Positions 41,732 to 49,859 of a stretch of DNA of 52,151 bases are shown piece by piece (within the stretch, counting starts at the first letter, position 1; each line of letters opens with the position of its first letter). The DNA comes from Chitinophaga pinensis. GTDB lineage: Bacteria; Bacteroidota; Bacteroidia; 2-12-FULL-35-15. The translations under genes and the position numbers were made by a program. The stretch spans positions 1-52,151 of the forward strand of contig CAMCUO010000015.1 in NCBI GenBank assembly GCA_945879015.1, given 5' to 3'. The notes beneath the pieces are model-generated. The model ran no database searches. It was given only the letters and a program-made list of their open reading frames with translations, and was not told the origin of the DNA.

Positions 41732-41754
41732 TACTATCGTATTCTCGACAAACT

Positions 41755-42186
41755 ATGTTAACAAAGCGCTTTTTCATCTCTTGGATTGCCTCATCATTAG
41801 TGATGTTTGCCTTATCTTACATTTGGCACGGAATCTTTTTAACCGACTTTTCAAGATTATCTTACCCAAAAGAAATTTTCCTTGTTTTTGCTGCTTTTGT
41901 ATACATGATAATAGGATTTATCTCTGCAAAAGCAATTGATTCAAAGGTTTTAGAGAATCGTTTCAAAAGAAAACCAATTATAAAAGGGCTTGTTTCGGGA
42001 GCTTGTTTAGGATTTACCTTGTTTATTATAACGTCTGTAATTGGCGTTTCCTTCAGCACAGGTTCAAAAATCGAAAATTTACTTTTAGATGGTTGCTGGC
42101 AAACGATTGAACAAGGAGTTGGGGGAATTGTAATTGGAATCGCTCATTTCTTTGTGTTTGATTCCAGTTCGGTTATTGAGGACTAA
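41755..42186 (+). CDS. Small integral membrane protein of unknown function
   Basis: The 143-residue protein has four hydrophobic segments (about 7-25, 41-60, 81-102 and 118-137). It has the pattern FISWIASSLVMFALSYIWHG at the N-terminus and a glycine-rich fourth helix. The WHG and GAxxG motifs resemble small DUF1761-like membrane proteins, but I cannot assign it. Its last 4 bases overlap the end of rarA on the other strand. Confidence 0.7.
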   Translation: MLTKRFFISWIASSLVMFALSYIWHGIFLTDFSRLSYPKEIFLVFAAFVYMIIGFISAKAIDSKVLENRFKRKPIIKGLVSGACLGFTLFIITSVIGVSFSTGSKIENLLLDGCWQTIEQGVGGIVIGIAHFFVFDSSSVIED

Positions 42187-43463
42187 TACCCGTATTTATT
42201 TCCCCAAAGTTTTTTCAAATACTCTTTCATTTCATTTTCTCGAGCATTATTTCCTGGGTCATAAAATTTTGTTCCACTAATTTCAGTTGGAAGATATTCT
42301 TGTGCCGAAAAATTATTCGCAAAACCATGTGAATATTCATATTTTTCGCCATAACCAATCTCTTTCATTAGTTTTGTAGGAGCATTTCTCAAATGAAGTG
42401 GAACGGGCAAATCTCCTGTTTCACGAACTAATTCAGAAGCCAGACTAATTGCTGCATAAGCTGCATTGCTTTTTGCAGAAGATGCTAAATAGGTAACTGT
42501 TTGGGATAAAATGATTCTTGATTCGGGATAGCCAATTACATTAACTGCTTGAAAGCAATTGTTTGCAATCACTAAAGCCGTTGGATTAGCATTTCCAATA
42601 TCTTCCGAAGCAAGTATCAATAATCTTCTCGCAATAAATAAAGGATCTTCGCCACCTTCAATCATTCTCGCAAGCCAATAAACAGCTGCGTTTGGGTCGC
42701 TTCCGCGGATGGATTTTATAAATGCAGAAATAATATCGTAATGATTTTCACCCGATTTATCATAAACAGCAATGTTTTGCTGAACAATGTTGTTTACTTT
42801 TTCATTTGTGATTTCTACTGATTCTCCACCAATGGAATTAATTACTAATTCAAAAACGTTTAATAATTTTCTGCCATCACCACCTGAAAGTCTTAATAAT
42901 GCTTCGTTTTCAAGGATGTTTATCTTTTTTGTTTCTAAAACAACATCCGTTTTCATTGCTAAATCAAGCATTTCCAAAAGGTCTTCTTTTTCAAGATGTT
43001 TTAAAATATAAACCTGGCAACGTGATAAAAGTGCGGAAATGACTTCAAAAGAAGGGTTTTCGGTAGTTGCACCAATTAAAGTAATAGTTCCTTTTTCTAC
43101 AGCTCCTAATAAAGAATCTTGTTGCGATTTACTAAAACGGTGAATCTCATCAATAAATAAAATAGGATTGCTCTGACTAAACAATCCGCTCGACTTAGAT
43201 TTCTCGATTACTTCACGAATATCTTTTACTCCTGAGTTAATGGCGCTAAGTGCGTGAAATGGACGTTTTAACTGATGAGCAATGATGTTTGCCAAAGTTG
43301 TTTTTCCAACGCCTGGTGGTCCCCACAAAATAATGGAAGGCAATAAATTAGATTGAATAGCATTTCTCAAAATAGCTCCTTCACCCACAATGTGCTTTTG
43401 GCCAATGTAGTTATCCAAACTAGTTGGACGCATGCGTTCTGCAAGTGGAGTAGTGGTCGACAT
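42183..43463 (-). CDS. rarA: Replication-associated recombination protein RarA (MgsA) AAA+ ATPase
   Basis: The 426-residue ATPase acts at stalled replication forks and binds SSB. It has Walker [10 protein letters not shown] (48-56), Walker [11 protein letters not shown] (101-110), sensor 1 [12 protein letters not shown], the arginine-finger LLSRCQVY, and the RarA C-terminal tetramerisation region with [28 protein letters not shown] and [17 protein letters not shown]. It converges tail to tail with the small membrane protein gene, overlapping by 4 bases, and starts one base after the cytochrome gene ends. Confidence 0.96.
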   Translation of the reverse strand: MSTTTPLAERMRPTSLDNYIGQKHIVGEGAILRNAIQSNLLPSIILWGPPGVGKTTLANIIAHQLKRPFHALSAINSGVKDIREVIEKSKSSGLFSQSNPILFIDEIHRFSKSQQDSLLGAVEKGTITLIGATTENPSFEVISALLSRCQVYILKHLEKEDLLEMLDLAMKTDVVLETKKINILENEALLRLSGGDGRKLLNVFELVINSIGGESVEITNEKVNNIVQQNIAVYDKSGENHYDIISAFIKSIRGSDPNAAVYWLARMIEGGEDPLFIARRLLILASEDIGNANPTALVIANNCFQAVNVIGYPESRIILSQTVTYLASSAKSNAAYAAISLASELVRETGDLPVPLHLRNAPTKLMKEIGYGEKYEYSHGFANNFSAQEYLPTEISGTKFYDPGNNARENEMKEYLKKLWGNKYGY

Positions 43464-43464
43464 T

Positions 43465-43836
43465 TTAATCTTTCATTCCATTATTTATCCAACATTCAAT
43501 TTTGTCAATATCTGCCTGGTCCAATTGTTCTGCTTTTGCAGGCATTCTAGGGAAACCTCTTTGATGTTTGATTGTTCCTAATAGTTCTCCTTTTAATGCT
43601 GCTTTTTTTACATCAGCAGAAGTTAGAAAATTTAAGCCATCAGCACCCTCGTAGCCATGACAACTTGTGCAATTTTTTTCAATGATTGATCTAATAGCTT
43701 CGTAATTTACTCCAGAAGTGCTGCAATCCATTGGTGGCTTGACCACTGCCGTTTCAGTTTTTGCTGTTTCTTTTGAAGTTTTACAAGCAGAAATTACAAT
43801 GACACTTGTGAATGCTGCTAAAAATAGTTTTTTCAT
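43465..43836 (-). CDS. Monohaem c-type cytochrome lipoprotein
   Basis: The 123-residue protein has a lipoprotein signal (lipobox Ile-Ser-Ala-Cys18) and one haem-binding motif, Cys56-Thr-Ser-Cys59-His60 (KNCTSCHGYEGADG). A likely axial Met98 follows in GFPRMPAKAEQLDQADIDKIECWINNG. This is the layout of small membrane-attached cytochromes and cytochrome-c-like domains. It would be a client of the Ccm system encoded 28 kb away. Its position one base upstream of rarA suggests shared transcription without an obvious functional link. Confidence 0.9.
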   Translation of the reverse strand: MKKLFLAAFTSVIVISACKTSKETAKTETAVVKPPMDCSTSGVNYEAIRSIIEKNCTSCHGYEGADGLNFLTSADVKKAALKGELLGTIKHQRGFPRMPAKAEQLDQADIDKIECWINNGMKD

Positions 43837-43892
43837 AATTATTATTTTTATTTTCTTTTTTAATTGTTTTTCTTTCTTTCCCTTTTTAATTG

Positions 43893-43912
43893 TGGCGAGG
43901 CTTTGCTCGCCA
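43893..43912. repeat. TGGCGAG-GCTTTG-CTCGCCA hairpin
   Basis: A perfect 7-bp GC-rich stem lies in the 295-base spacer between the cytochrome gene and the acyltransferase gene; a further CGAG...CTCG pair follows at about 43916-43929. It is unlike the AT-rich surroundings and resembles a mobile palindromic repeat. Confidence 0.65.
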
Positions 43913-43940
43913 TAGCGAGTGCAACCTCGCGATCTACTGT

Positions 43941-44130
43941 CTACTTATTTTCTTTTGAATTTTGACTTTTTTCTATTTTTACTTGTCTACTGTCTACTGA
44001 TTATTTATTTCCCAACTCCCTTGTTCTCGAATCCGATCGAACTGACAGGTATATAATTGCCTACTTATTTTCTTTTGACTTTTGACTTTTTTCTCTTTTT
44101 AATTGCCAACTGCCTACTGCCAACTGATTT
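43941..44130. repeat. Direct repeat (two copies of about 41 bases, 120 bases apart)
   Basis: CTACTTATTTTCTTTTGA and the following T-rich stretch at 43941-43981 recur at 44061-44101 with about three differences. Each copy is followed by degenerate CTACTG units (CTTGTCTACTGTCTACTG and TGCCAACTGCCTACTGCC). The same units occur at about 14589-14605 beside ccmD. No gene lies in 43837-44131. Confidence 0.75.
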
Positions 44131-44131
44131 A

Positions 44132-45010
44132 TTATTTCCCTACTGGTCGTTTATGCTTCCAACGTTTATGGCTCCAAAGCCAAAATTGCGGAGCAGCAAT
44201 AATGTCTTTTTCAAGTAATCGAGTTACTAATTCTGTAATTTGTCCTTCTTTTGTATCCTTTGGCTGGTCGAATGTTTCGAAGAACTCAAAACTATAATAT
44301 CCTCGCTTTTCTTTGTTAATTCTTCCATATAAAACAGGCTGATTATACTCTTTCGCAAATTTTTCTGTTCCAAATAAAACTCCAGTATCCTGATTTAAAA
44401 AAGTCATCCAATAACAATTATTTGGATTGGATGGCGATTGATCTATTGCAAAAATAGTAGCGGTATAATTATTTTTTTCTTCTTCGTAAACTTGTTTTAT
44501 GTTTTTTGTCGAAACCATGTATAAGCCATATTTACTTCGAGTTTTACGCATTTTCTCATCAAAGTATTTGTTCGATAATGGCTTATAGATTCCAATTGTT
44601 TTATGCTTGATTAATGCATCAACTCCAACAGCAAATATTTCCCAGTTGGCTAAATGTCCGCCTGCAATAATCACACTTCTTTTTTCATCAAAGTATTTAT
44701 TGATGAGTTCGGGATTTTTACAAACAACTCGTTTTAAGACTTGCTTTTCAGAAATAGTAAAGGTTTTCAGACTTTCTAAAACCAAATCACAAAAATGACT
44801 GTAGAATTTATCACAAATTTCCATATGCTCTTTATGCGACATATTAGGAAAAGAACGTTGAATATTGCCAAAAACTACTTTTTTTCTATAGCCAATTAAC
44901 TTATATAAAATAAGGTATGTGAAGTTGGATAATCCATACAATAAAGGAAATGGAAGCGAGGAAATAGGAAGAATTACTCCGTAATAAAGAAACCTGTTCG
45001 TTAAATTCAT
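44132..45010 (-). CDS. LpxL/HtrB-type lysophospholipid (lipid A) acyltransferase
   Basis: The 292-residue membrane-associated acyltransferase has an N-terminal hydrophobic segment and the catalytic His119-x4-Glu124 motif (AGGHLANWE). YKPLSNKYFDEKMRKTRSKYG and DQSPSN-x-NCYWMTFLNQDTGVLFGTEKFA follow, and the C-terminus is WLWSHKRWKHKRP. This is the pattern of enzymes that add secondary acyl chains to Kdo-lipid A. In Bacteroidota such proteins may also make ornithine or related lipids, so lipid A is the likely, not certain, acceptor. It is transcribed away from the small exported protein gene at 45132. Confidence 0.88.
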   Translation of the reverse strand: MNLTNRFLYYGVILPISSLPFPLLYGLSNFTYLILYKLIGYRKKVVFGNIQRSFPNMSHKEHMEICDKFYSHFCDLVLESLKTFTISEKQVLKRVVCKNPELINKYFDEKRSVIIAGGHLANWEIFAVGVDALIKHKTIGIYKPLSNKYFDEKMRKTRSKYGLYMVSTKNIKQVYEEEKNNYTATIFAIDQSPSNPNNCYWMTFLNQDTGVLFGTEKFAKEYNQPVLYGRINKEKRGYYSFEFFETFDQPKDTKEGQITELVTRLLEKDIIAAPQFWLWSHKRWKHKRPVGK

Positions 45011-45131
45011 TCGAAAAATTTTTATAAAGTAAAGATAAAGTTTAGTTTTACACCACGTATTTAAATTTTTGGCAAAATAATTGCCTTTGGTTTAAGAACT
45101 AGATCAAATTAATATCTTAATTATACAAAAA

Positions 45132-45587
45132 ATGAAAAATTTCAACAAACTCAAAATAGCTTTTTTATCAATTATTGCGGCTGCATTGTTTTCTATTCCC
45201 TCTTTTGCTCAGAAAGCCAAGCCTACTAAATTCTTAGATAATAAAAAATTCAACGTTCAGTTTTACGAAGTTAAGCCTACAGGCAGAGGAAAGGCACAGC
45301 CTAGTTTATTGTTTCTTAAAGCTGGAAAAATTGAAGCAGATTTGATGTACGAAAAACTTTCATTGCCTCCAGTTGCTATGCGCGTTATTCTTGATTCTAC
45401 GTATACAGAAGATGAAGTGTTAATGCACATGGTTACTTTTGAAGCAGATCACGCTGAAGATAAAAACGATTATCATTGGGAAGTTACTCTTATTAATTAT
45501 GATATTGAAGGAACTGTTGTTCAAATGAAGTCGGGTTTGGAGAAGAAGAAATATGAATTTTCTGGGACTGAGAAGACTAAGAAATAA
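45132..45587 (+). CDS. Small exported protein of unknown function
   Basis: The 151-residue protein has a clear signal peptide (residues 1-26, ending SFAQ). The mature part is a beta-rich polar protein (FNVQFYEVKPTGRGKAQPSLLFLKAGKIEAD, EVLMHMVTFEADHAEDKNDYHWEV) with a lysine-rich tail. The GK-IEAD...E-EDKNDYHWE pattern, with conserved acidic and histidine residues, recalls small periplasmic proteins of Bacteroidota, but I do not recognise a family. Its end is one base from the convergent smpB gene. Confidence 0.75.
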   Translation: MKNFNKLKIAFLSIIAAALFSIPSFAQKAKPTKFLDNKKFNVQFYEVKPTGRGKAQPSLLFLKAGKIEADLMYEKLSLPPVAMRVILDSTYTEDEVLMHMVTFEADHAEDKNDYHWEVTLINYDIEGTVVQMKSGLEKKKYEFSGTEKTKK

Positions 45588-45588
45588 G

Positions 45589-46041
45589 TTACTTCAATCT
45601 TCTATCTGTTTCTCGTTCGATATCTTTCTTTTTAATATCAGCACGTTTATCAAAAAGCTTTTTACCTTTTGCTAGTGCTATTTCTAATTTCGCAAAACCT
45701 TTTTCATTAATGAATAAACGAAGCGGAACAACCGTTAATCCTTGATCTTTTAATTTTCCTTGAAGTTTATTTAATTCTTGTCGGTTCAACAATAATTTTC
45801 TGTCGCGTTTTTCTGGAACGTTGTTGTAAGTGCCATTGAAATAGGGAGAAACATTCATATTACGAATAAACAATTCGTTTTTCAAAAACACACAAAATGC
45901 ATCTGTAATGTTTGCTTTTCCTTCGCGAATGGATTTTATTTCTGTTCCAGTAAGTTGCATTCCAGCCAAATATTTATCAATAAAAGCATATTCGTAAGAT
46001 GCTTGTCTGTTTTTAATATTGATATTATTTTCTAAACTCAT
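45589..46041 (-). CDS. smpB: SsrA-binding protein SmpB
   Basis: The 150-residue protein delivers tmRNA to stalled ribosomes. It has NINIKNRQASYEYAFIDKYLAGMQLTGTEIKSIREGKANITDAFC, then ELFIRNMNVSPY, and a basic C-terminal tail (GKKLFDKRADIKKKDIERETDRRLK) that enters the mRNA channel. I chose the ATG at 46041 rather than 46071 from alignment to the usual SmpB start. No tmRNA gene was seen in this window. Confidence 0.96.
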   Translation of the reverse strand: MSLENNINIKNRQASYEYAFIDKYLAGMQLTGTEIKSIREGKANITDAFCVFLKNELFIRNMNVSPYFNGTYNNVPEKRDRKLLLNRQELNKLQGKLKDQGLTVVPLRLFINEKGFAKLEIALAKGKKLFDKRADIKKKDIERETDRRLK

Positions 46042-46096
46042 AAGGTTGCAAAGGTAAGGAAATAGATTCATCTTTTCGAGGACTTCAGCCCTTACA

Positions 46097-46193
46097 CATT
46101 CGATAGTGTCTGCTTCAACGCAGAATGCTCAGTTTGACGGTTATGGATGTGGCTATCTAATAAACCAGACGTCAGGCTGAGCGTAGTCGAAGA
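46097..46193. repeat. Dispersed intergenic repeat, copy 3 (two arms)
   Basis: The left arm reads CATTCGATAGTGTCTGCTTC then AACGCAGAATGCTCAG. The right arm (about 46168-46193) reads GACGTCAGGCTGAGCGTAGT then CGAAGAC. It has the same layout as copy 2 at 27041-27136. It lies between smpB and the Nramp gene. Confidence 0.85.
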
Positions 46194-46215
46194 CTTTATG
46201 AATAGGAGGGTTGTT

Positions 46216-48087
46216 TTACTTCACAATTAAAACGGGTACTTTTACATTGTGTCTAACTGCATCTAATGTAGTACCAAACAACAAATCTTTCAAAGCACGA
46301 TGTCCATGAGCACCCATTACCAATAAATCACAATCACAATTGCTTACTATTTCTGGAATACTTTTTTTAGGACTACCAAAACCAAGTTTTGTTTCAATAG
46401 TATATCCTTTTGCTTCTAAATCTGCTTTGTATTTTTCTAAATTTGTTTTGTCTGAAAGTGTTTCTAAATCATCAATATCAGAGCCCATCATTCGAGCTCC
46501 AGCTGTTTCAACAATGTGAATTAAAATATAGGATGCTGATTTACCGCCTTGTGAAAAAGCATTACTGATGGCTTTGCTATCACTTGAACTGAAATCCACA
46601 GTAATAGCAATACGATTATATTTTTTTGTATTTGTAATTTCTAAATCCACAGGTAGTCCATCAGGAGCATACATTACTTTTTGTTTTACACTCTTAATGA
46701 TTGGTGCAAAGGTAATGTATAACAATAATATTCCAGCTCCAACAACTAAAGGAACAACAGTAAAATAGTATACAGTAGGATTGTCTGATGCTTCAATCCA
46801 GCCACTCACAGTTTCTATAACCAATTTAGCATTTAAACTCACAATGGTTAAAGCAATTAGCCAAGCTAAAATTTTCACCCAAAGTTTATTCGCGAATTCC
46901 CCCATTTGTTTTTTGTTGCTTGTTAAATGAATAAGTGGAATGACCGCAAATCCTAATTGAAGACTTAAAATTACCTGACTTAAAATCAATAATTCTCCTG
47001 TTGCATCTTCACCTAATAAAAATATAACTAGGAAAGCAGGAATAATTGCAATTAAGCGTGTAATCAGTCTTCTGAGCCAAGGTTGTAATCGCAAATTCAA
47101 ATATCCTTCCATTACAATTTGTCCAGATAGAGTACCGGTTAATGTAGAACTTTGTCCGGCAGCAATCAAAGCAATAGCAAAAAGAGTAGGAGCAGCGCTA
47201 CCTAAAACATCTCCTAGTAATTTATGTGCATCTTGTATTTCAGAAACTTGTGTGTGTCCGATAGTATAAAAAGCTGCAGCAGCCAGAATTAAAATAGCTC
47301 CATTAACAAACAATGCTAAGTTGAGTGCAATAAACGTATCAATGAAATTATATTTGATGGCATCTTTTATTCCTTTTAAAGACCTATCAATTTTTCTAGT
47401 TTGAACAAGAGAAGAGTGCAGATATAAATTATGAGGCATTACCGTTGCACCTATAATTCCAATTGCAATATAAAGTGCAGTATTATTAGGCATTGACGGT
47501 ATGAATCCCTTCATTAATTCTAATCCATCTGGTTTTGCAAAAATTAGTTCTGCCACAAAAGCAAATCCAATTGTTGCAATTAAAACTATAATGAATGCTT
47601 CCATTTTTCGCATTCCGTATCGTTGAAGAACCAATAATAAAAGTGTATCAGCTACACTTATAGTAACACCTGCAAGTAAGGGAAGTCCGAATAACAATTG
47701 CAATCCAATTGCCATTCCAATTACTTCAGCTAAATCGCAGGCTGCAATAGCTATTTCTGCTAAAAACCAGTTGAAAAAATTTACAGTTTTAGGATATGCT
47801 TGTCGAGATGCTTGTGCTAAATCCAATCCTCTTACCAATCCAAGCTTCGCACTTAAACTTTGTAAAAGCAAAGCCATTAAATTACTCATCAATAAAACCC
47901 AAAGTAATTTATAACCAAACTGACTACCACCTGCAATATCGGTAGCCCAGTTTCCTGGATCCATATAACCAACACTCACTAAGTAAGCGGGACCCATAAA
48001 AGCAAAAAGTTTTTTCCAAAACCCTACTTTATCGGTTTTTACGCTTGAATGTACTTCAGATAAAGATCTATTTGAATTGTCGCTCAT
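46216..48087 (-). CDS. mntH: Nramp divalent metal transporter fused to a universal stress protein domain
   Basis: The 623-residue protein has an Nramp transporter of 11-12 membrane helices (residues about 25-470) with the metal-binding DPGN (43-46) in helix 1 and MPHN (217-220) in helix 6. It imports Mn2+ or Fe2+ with protons. Residues 490-623 form a cytoplasmic UspA domain with the ATP-binding motif Gly592-x2-Gly595-x9-Gly605-Thr (MGAHGHRALKDLLFGTT). The Usp domain probably senses nucleotide state and tunes transport; this is inference. The gene starts one base after mntR and is co-transcribed with it. Confidence 0.93.
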   Translation of the reverse strand: MSDNSNRSLSEVHSSVKTDKVGFWKKLFAFMGPAYLVSVGYMDPGNWATDIAGGSQFGYKLLWVLLMSNLMALLLQSLSAKLGLVRGLDLAQASRQAYPKTVNFFNWFLAEIAIAACDLAEVIGMAIGLQLLFGLPLLAGVTISVADTLLLLVLQRYGMRKMEAFIIVLIATIGFAFVAELIFAKPDGLELMKGFIPSMPNNTALYIAIGIIGATVMPHNLYLHSSLVQTRKIDRSLKGIKDAIKYNFIDTFIALNLALFVNGAILILAAAAFYTIGHTQVSEIQDAHKLLGDVLGSAAPTLFAIALIAAGQSSTLTGTLSGQIVMEGYLNLRLQPWLRRLITRLIAIIPAFLVIFLLGEDATGELLILSQVILSLQLGFAVIPLIHLTSNKKQMGEFANKLWVKILAWLIALTIVSLNAKLVIETVSGWIEASDNPTVYYFTVVPLVVGAGILLLYITFAPIIKSVKQKVMYAPDGLPVDLEITNTKKYNRIAITVDFSSSDSKAISNAFSQGGKSASYILIHIVETAGARMMGSDIDDLETLSDKTNLEKYKADLEAKGYTIETKLGFGSPKKSIPEIVSNCDCDLLVMGAHGHRALKDLLFGTTLDAVRHNVKVPVLIVK

Positions 48088-48088
48088 A

Positions 48089-48748
48089 TTATTTTTTTAT
48101 GGCCAAAATATTTTTTGCAACATCATTGCTAATGAAAATGGTTGATTTTTTATTTATGATGATTTGTAGAGATCGATCAAAAAACACTACTTCTTTTATT
48201 TTTATTTCATCGCCCAATGCTAATCCTGTATTATCAAGATATTGTAGAAATGCCGGGCTATGATCAACTACACCAGTCATTACAATCACATCGTTTTTGA
48301 TGAAGTGAGCAATAGATTTGGATTTTTGCACTTGAATTTTTCCATTGGCATCGGGAATAGGATCACCATGGGGGTCAAATTTTGGGTAATTCAAAAATTT
48401 ATCAATTTGCTCAATCAACTTATCGGAATTGATATGTTCTAGTTGTTCGGCAACATCATGCACCTCGTCCCATTTAAAATCAAGCTTTTCCAATAAAAAC
48501 ATTTCCCATAAACGGTGTTTTCTAATGACACTCAATGCTACTTTTTCTCCTTTTGAAGTAAGTGTAACACCCTGATATTTCTGATAGTTGATTAATTTCT
48601 TGTCTGAAAGCTTCTTCAACATGTCCGTTACAGAAGCAGCTTTTGTGCATATTTTTTCTGCAATTGCATTTGTAGAAACAGATGAGCCACTCTTTTCGAT
48701 GAGTTTGTAGATGGCTTTTAAGTAATTTTCTTCAGTAAACGAATTCAT
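48089..48748 (-). CDS. mntR: DtxR/MntR-family metal-dependent repressor
   Basis: The 219-residue protein has an N-terminal winged helix (MNSFTEENYLKAIYKLIEKSGSSVSTNAIAEKICTKAASVTDMLKKL). The metal-binding/dimerisation region is HRLWEMFLLEKLDFKWDEVHDVAEQLEH...FDPHGDPIP, and a C-terminal SH3/FeoA-like domain follows. With Mn or Fe bound it would repress uptake genes, including the Nramp gene that follows one base later. I chose the ATG at 48748 because family members begin at this position; the ATG at 48772 is in the promoter area. A candidate operator and a -7 box lie just upstream. Confidence 0.93.
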   Translation of the reverse strand: MNSFTEENYLKAIYKLIEKSGSSVSTNAIAEKICTKAASVTDMLKKLSDKKLINYQKYQGVTLTSKGEKVALSVIRKHRLWEMFLLEKLDFKWDEVHDVAEQLEHINSDKLIEQIDKFLNYPKFDPHGDPIPDANGKIQVQKSKSIAHFIKNDVIVMTGVVDHSPAFLQYLDNTGLALGDEIKIKEVVFFDRSLQIIINKKSTIFISNDVAKNILAIKK

Positions 48749-48765
48749 GAGAATTAAATATTTCC

Positions 48766-48842
48766 TCGACAAAGATATGAAAATTTAAAACATTCTCAAA
48801 ATAAATTTAGGGTAGTCTAAAAACTATTCATATGTTTGTCGA
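48766..48842. promoter_or_regulatory. Divergent mntR / receptor-relic promoter region, mirror-symmetric
   Basis: Two 16-base arms, TCGACAAAGATATGAA (48766-48781) and TTCATATGTTTGTCGA (48827-48842), are reverse complements at 15 of 16 bases. Each arm contains a -7 box: TATCTTTG on the minus strand (48770-48777) for mntR, and TATGTTTG on the plus strand (48831-48838) for the receptor relic. A TTTG at -33 for mntR is at 48797-48800 (19-base spacer). Confidence 0.75.
48806..48821. promoter_or_regulatory. Candidate MntR/DtxR-type operator
   Basis: TTTAG-GGTAGT-CTAAA is a 5-bp inverted repeat whose centre (TTAGG-TAG-CTAA) resembles the DtxR-box pattern. It lies between the two mirrored -7 boxes, over the expected -33 region of the receptor promoter, so one bound repressor could control both directions. 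Confidence 0.55.
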
Positions 48843-48853
48843 AAATATTCATA

Positions 48854-49384
48854 ATGCGTTTTCTGTTTTTAATCCCTTTTTTAATGGTTTTTAATTTTAC
48901 TGCTCAAAAAGGAAGCATTCAGGGCCGCATCATATCGGATGGTATATTGGAATAAAAAAACAAGCTTTTAAATTTGCAATAAATAAAAACAACATTATCT
49001 TGAGCGCAGGGAATGGTTATAGAGTGGTGAATTTGTTTACAGAAGACCACGCTTCTCTGACAAGAGCAAGGGAAGTCGTAATTAAAAACGAATTAAAGCC
49101 TGAAAAATCATGGAATGCAAATTTGAATTATCAAAAAAGTATCGTTCTCGAAAACACTTACATTAGTATAGATGCAAGTGCTTTTTATACGTATTTCACA
49201 AATAAGATTATTGGTGATTTTAATTCAGACCCCAATAAAATAATCTTTGACAATTTAAACGGATATGAAATTTCGCAAGGGGTTGCTTTGCGAATAGATG
49301 TTATGCACACAAGTGGATTGCAAGCAATTGTTGAATTTACGTACAGGGAAGAAGATTTTTTATCGGATTATGATATACGTTCTA
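48854..49384 (+). pseudogene. Decayed TonB-dependent receptor gene
   Basis: From ATG at 48854 the first 33 codons encode a signal peptide (MRFLFLIPFLMVFNFTAQ) and the start of a CarboxypepD-like domain (GSIQGRIISDG), then hit a TAA at 48953. In another frame, from about 48937, the sequence resumes as the late barrel of a TonB receptor. It reads FKFAINKNNIILSAGNGYRV, then EDHASLTRAREVVIKNELKPEKSWNANLNY, DASAFYTYFTNKIIGDFNSDPNKIIFDNLNGYEISQG. Several hundred residues (plug and most of the barrel) are missing at the junction, and the C-terminus is lost too, ending near the convergent gene at 49385. The two reading frames differ, so no intact protein is possible. Location opposite mntR suggests it once imported a metal complex. 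Confidence 0.85.
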
Positions 49385-49789
49385 TTAAAGCGCAAAAAAA
49401 GTATAAACTCGATCAGCAGTTTTTTTACTTTCGTTATCAGTAAGTTTTATAGCTAATGTATTTCCCGAAATAACTCCTTTGTATTTTTGTTCGCCTGATA
49501 TTCCTGTAACCTCAAATTTAATCTCACATTTTTTTATCTTATAAGTTCCTTTCAGCACCATGTCTTTGTTCTCCTTGTGAAACCAACTAAAAACGTCCAT
49601 ATAATCGTTGACTGAAGTAGAAGCCAAAACAGTTCCATCTTTATAAAAACGAATGATGGCAGAGTGTTCATTGTCTATTTTGTAAGCATAAATTCCATTA
49701 TACATCGCAGCACAATTCGCTTTTTCATTTGTAGGAACAAATGAAAGTAAAATGAACCCTATAAAAATTAAAGGAATAATTTTTTTCAT
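49385..49789 (-). CDS. Small exported protein of unknown function
   Basis: The 134-residue protein has a signal peptide (MKKIIPLIFIGFILLSFVPT). The mature part is a beta-rich domain (YNGIYAYKIDNEHSAIIRFYKDGTVLASTSV, MVLKGTYKIKKCEIKFEVTG, YKGVISGNTLAIKLTDNE). This strand pattern, a growing/shrinking 'G-Y-x-DG' and 'I-G-L-L' arrangement, recalls small lipocalin-like or META-like domains, but I cannot assign a family. Its end abuts the decayed receptor. A TATATTTG box lies only 4 bases before the ATG, suggesting an almost leaderless mRNA. Confidence 0.75.
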   Translation of the reverse strand: MKKIIPLIFIGFILLSFVPTNEKANCAAMYNGIYAYKIDNEHSAIIRFYKDGTVLASTSVNDYMDVFSWFHKENKDMVLKGTYKIKKCEIKFEVTGISGEQKYKGVISGNTLAIKLTDNESKKTADRVYTFFAL

Positions 49790-49793
49790 GATA

Positions 49794-49801
49794 CAAATAT
49801 A
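49794..49801 (-). promoter_or_regulatory. -7 box (TATATTTG) very close to the start codon
   Basis: On the minus strand TATATTTG is followed by TATC and then the ATG at 49789. A transcription start 5-7 bases past the box would fall at the ATG itself. The upstream element is not clear. Confidence 0.5.
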
Positions 49802-49805
49802 TTAA

Positions 49806-49838
49806 AACAAAAACAGTCCCGAAGTAATTCGAGACTGT
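49806..49838 (-). terminator. Terminator after the type B cargo gene
   Basis: On the minus strand ACAGTC-T-CGAA-TTAC-TTCG-G-GACTGT forms a 10-bp stem with one mismatch, followed by TTTTTGTTTT. Confidence 0.8.
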
Positions 49839-49859
49839 CTTTTCAAAATTTAGAGAGAT

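Noticed and set aside
43837..44131. CRISPR array in the repetitive spacer
   Set aside because: There are only two imperfect T-rich copies with no regular spacers, and no cas genes in the window.
45589..46216. tmRNA gene near smpB
   Set aside because: The spacer next to smpB contains only the dispersed repeat; no tRNA-like acceptor or tag reading frame is seen.
49000..49443. Intact small protein at the receptor remnant
   Set aside because: The frame starts at a TTG inside barrel homology, continues upstream in frame without a start codon, and its last 20 codons are antisense to the neighbouring gene; it is a fragment of a broken gene.
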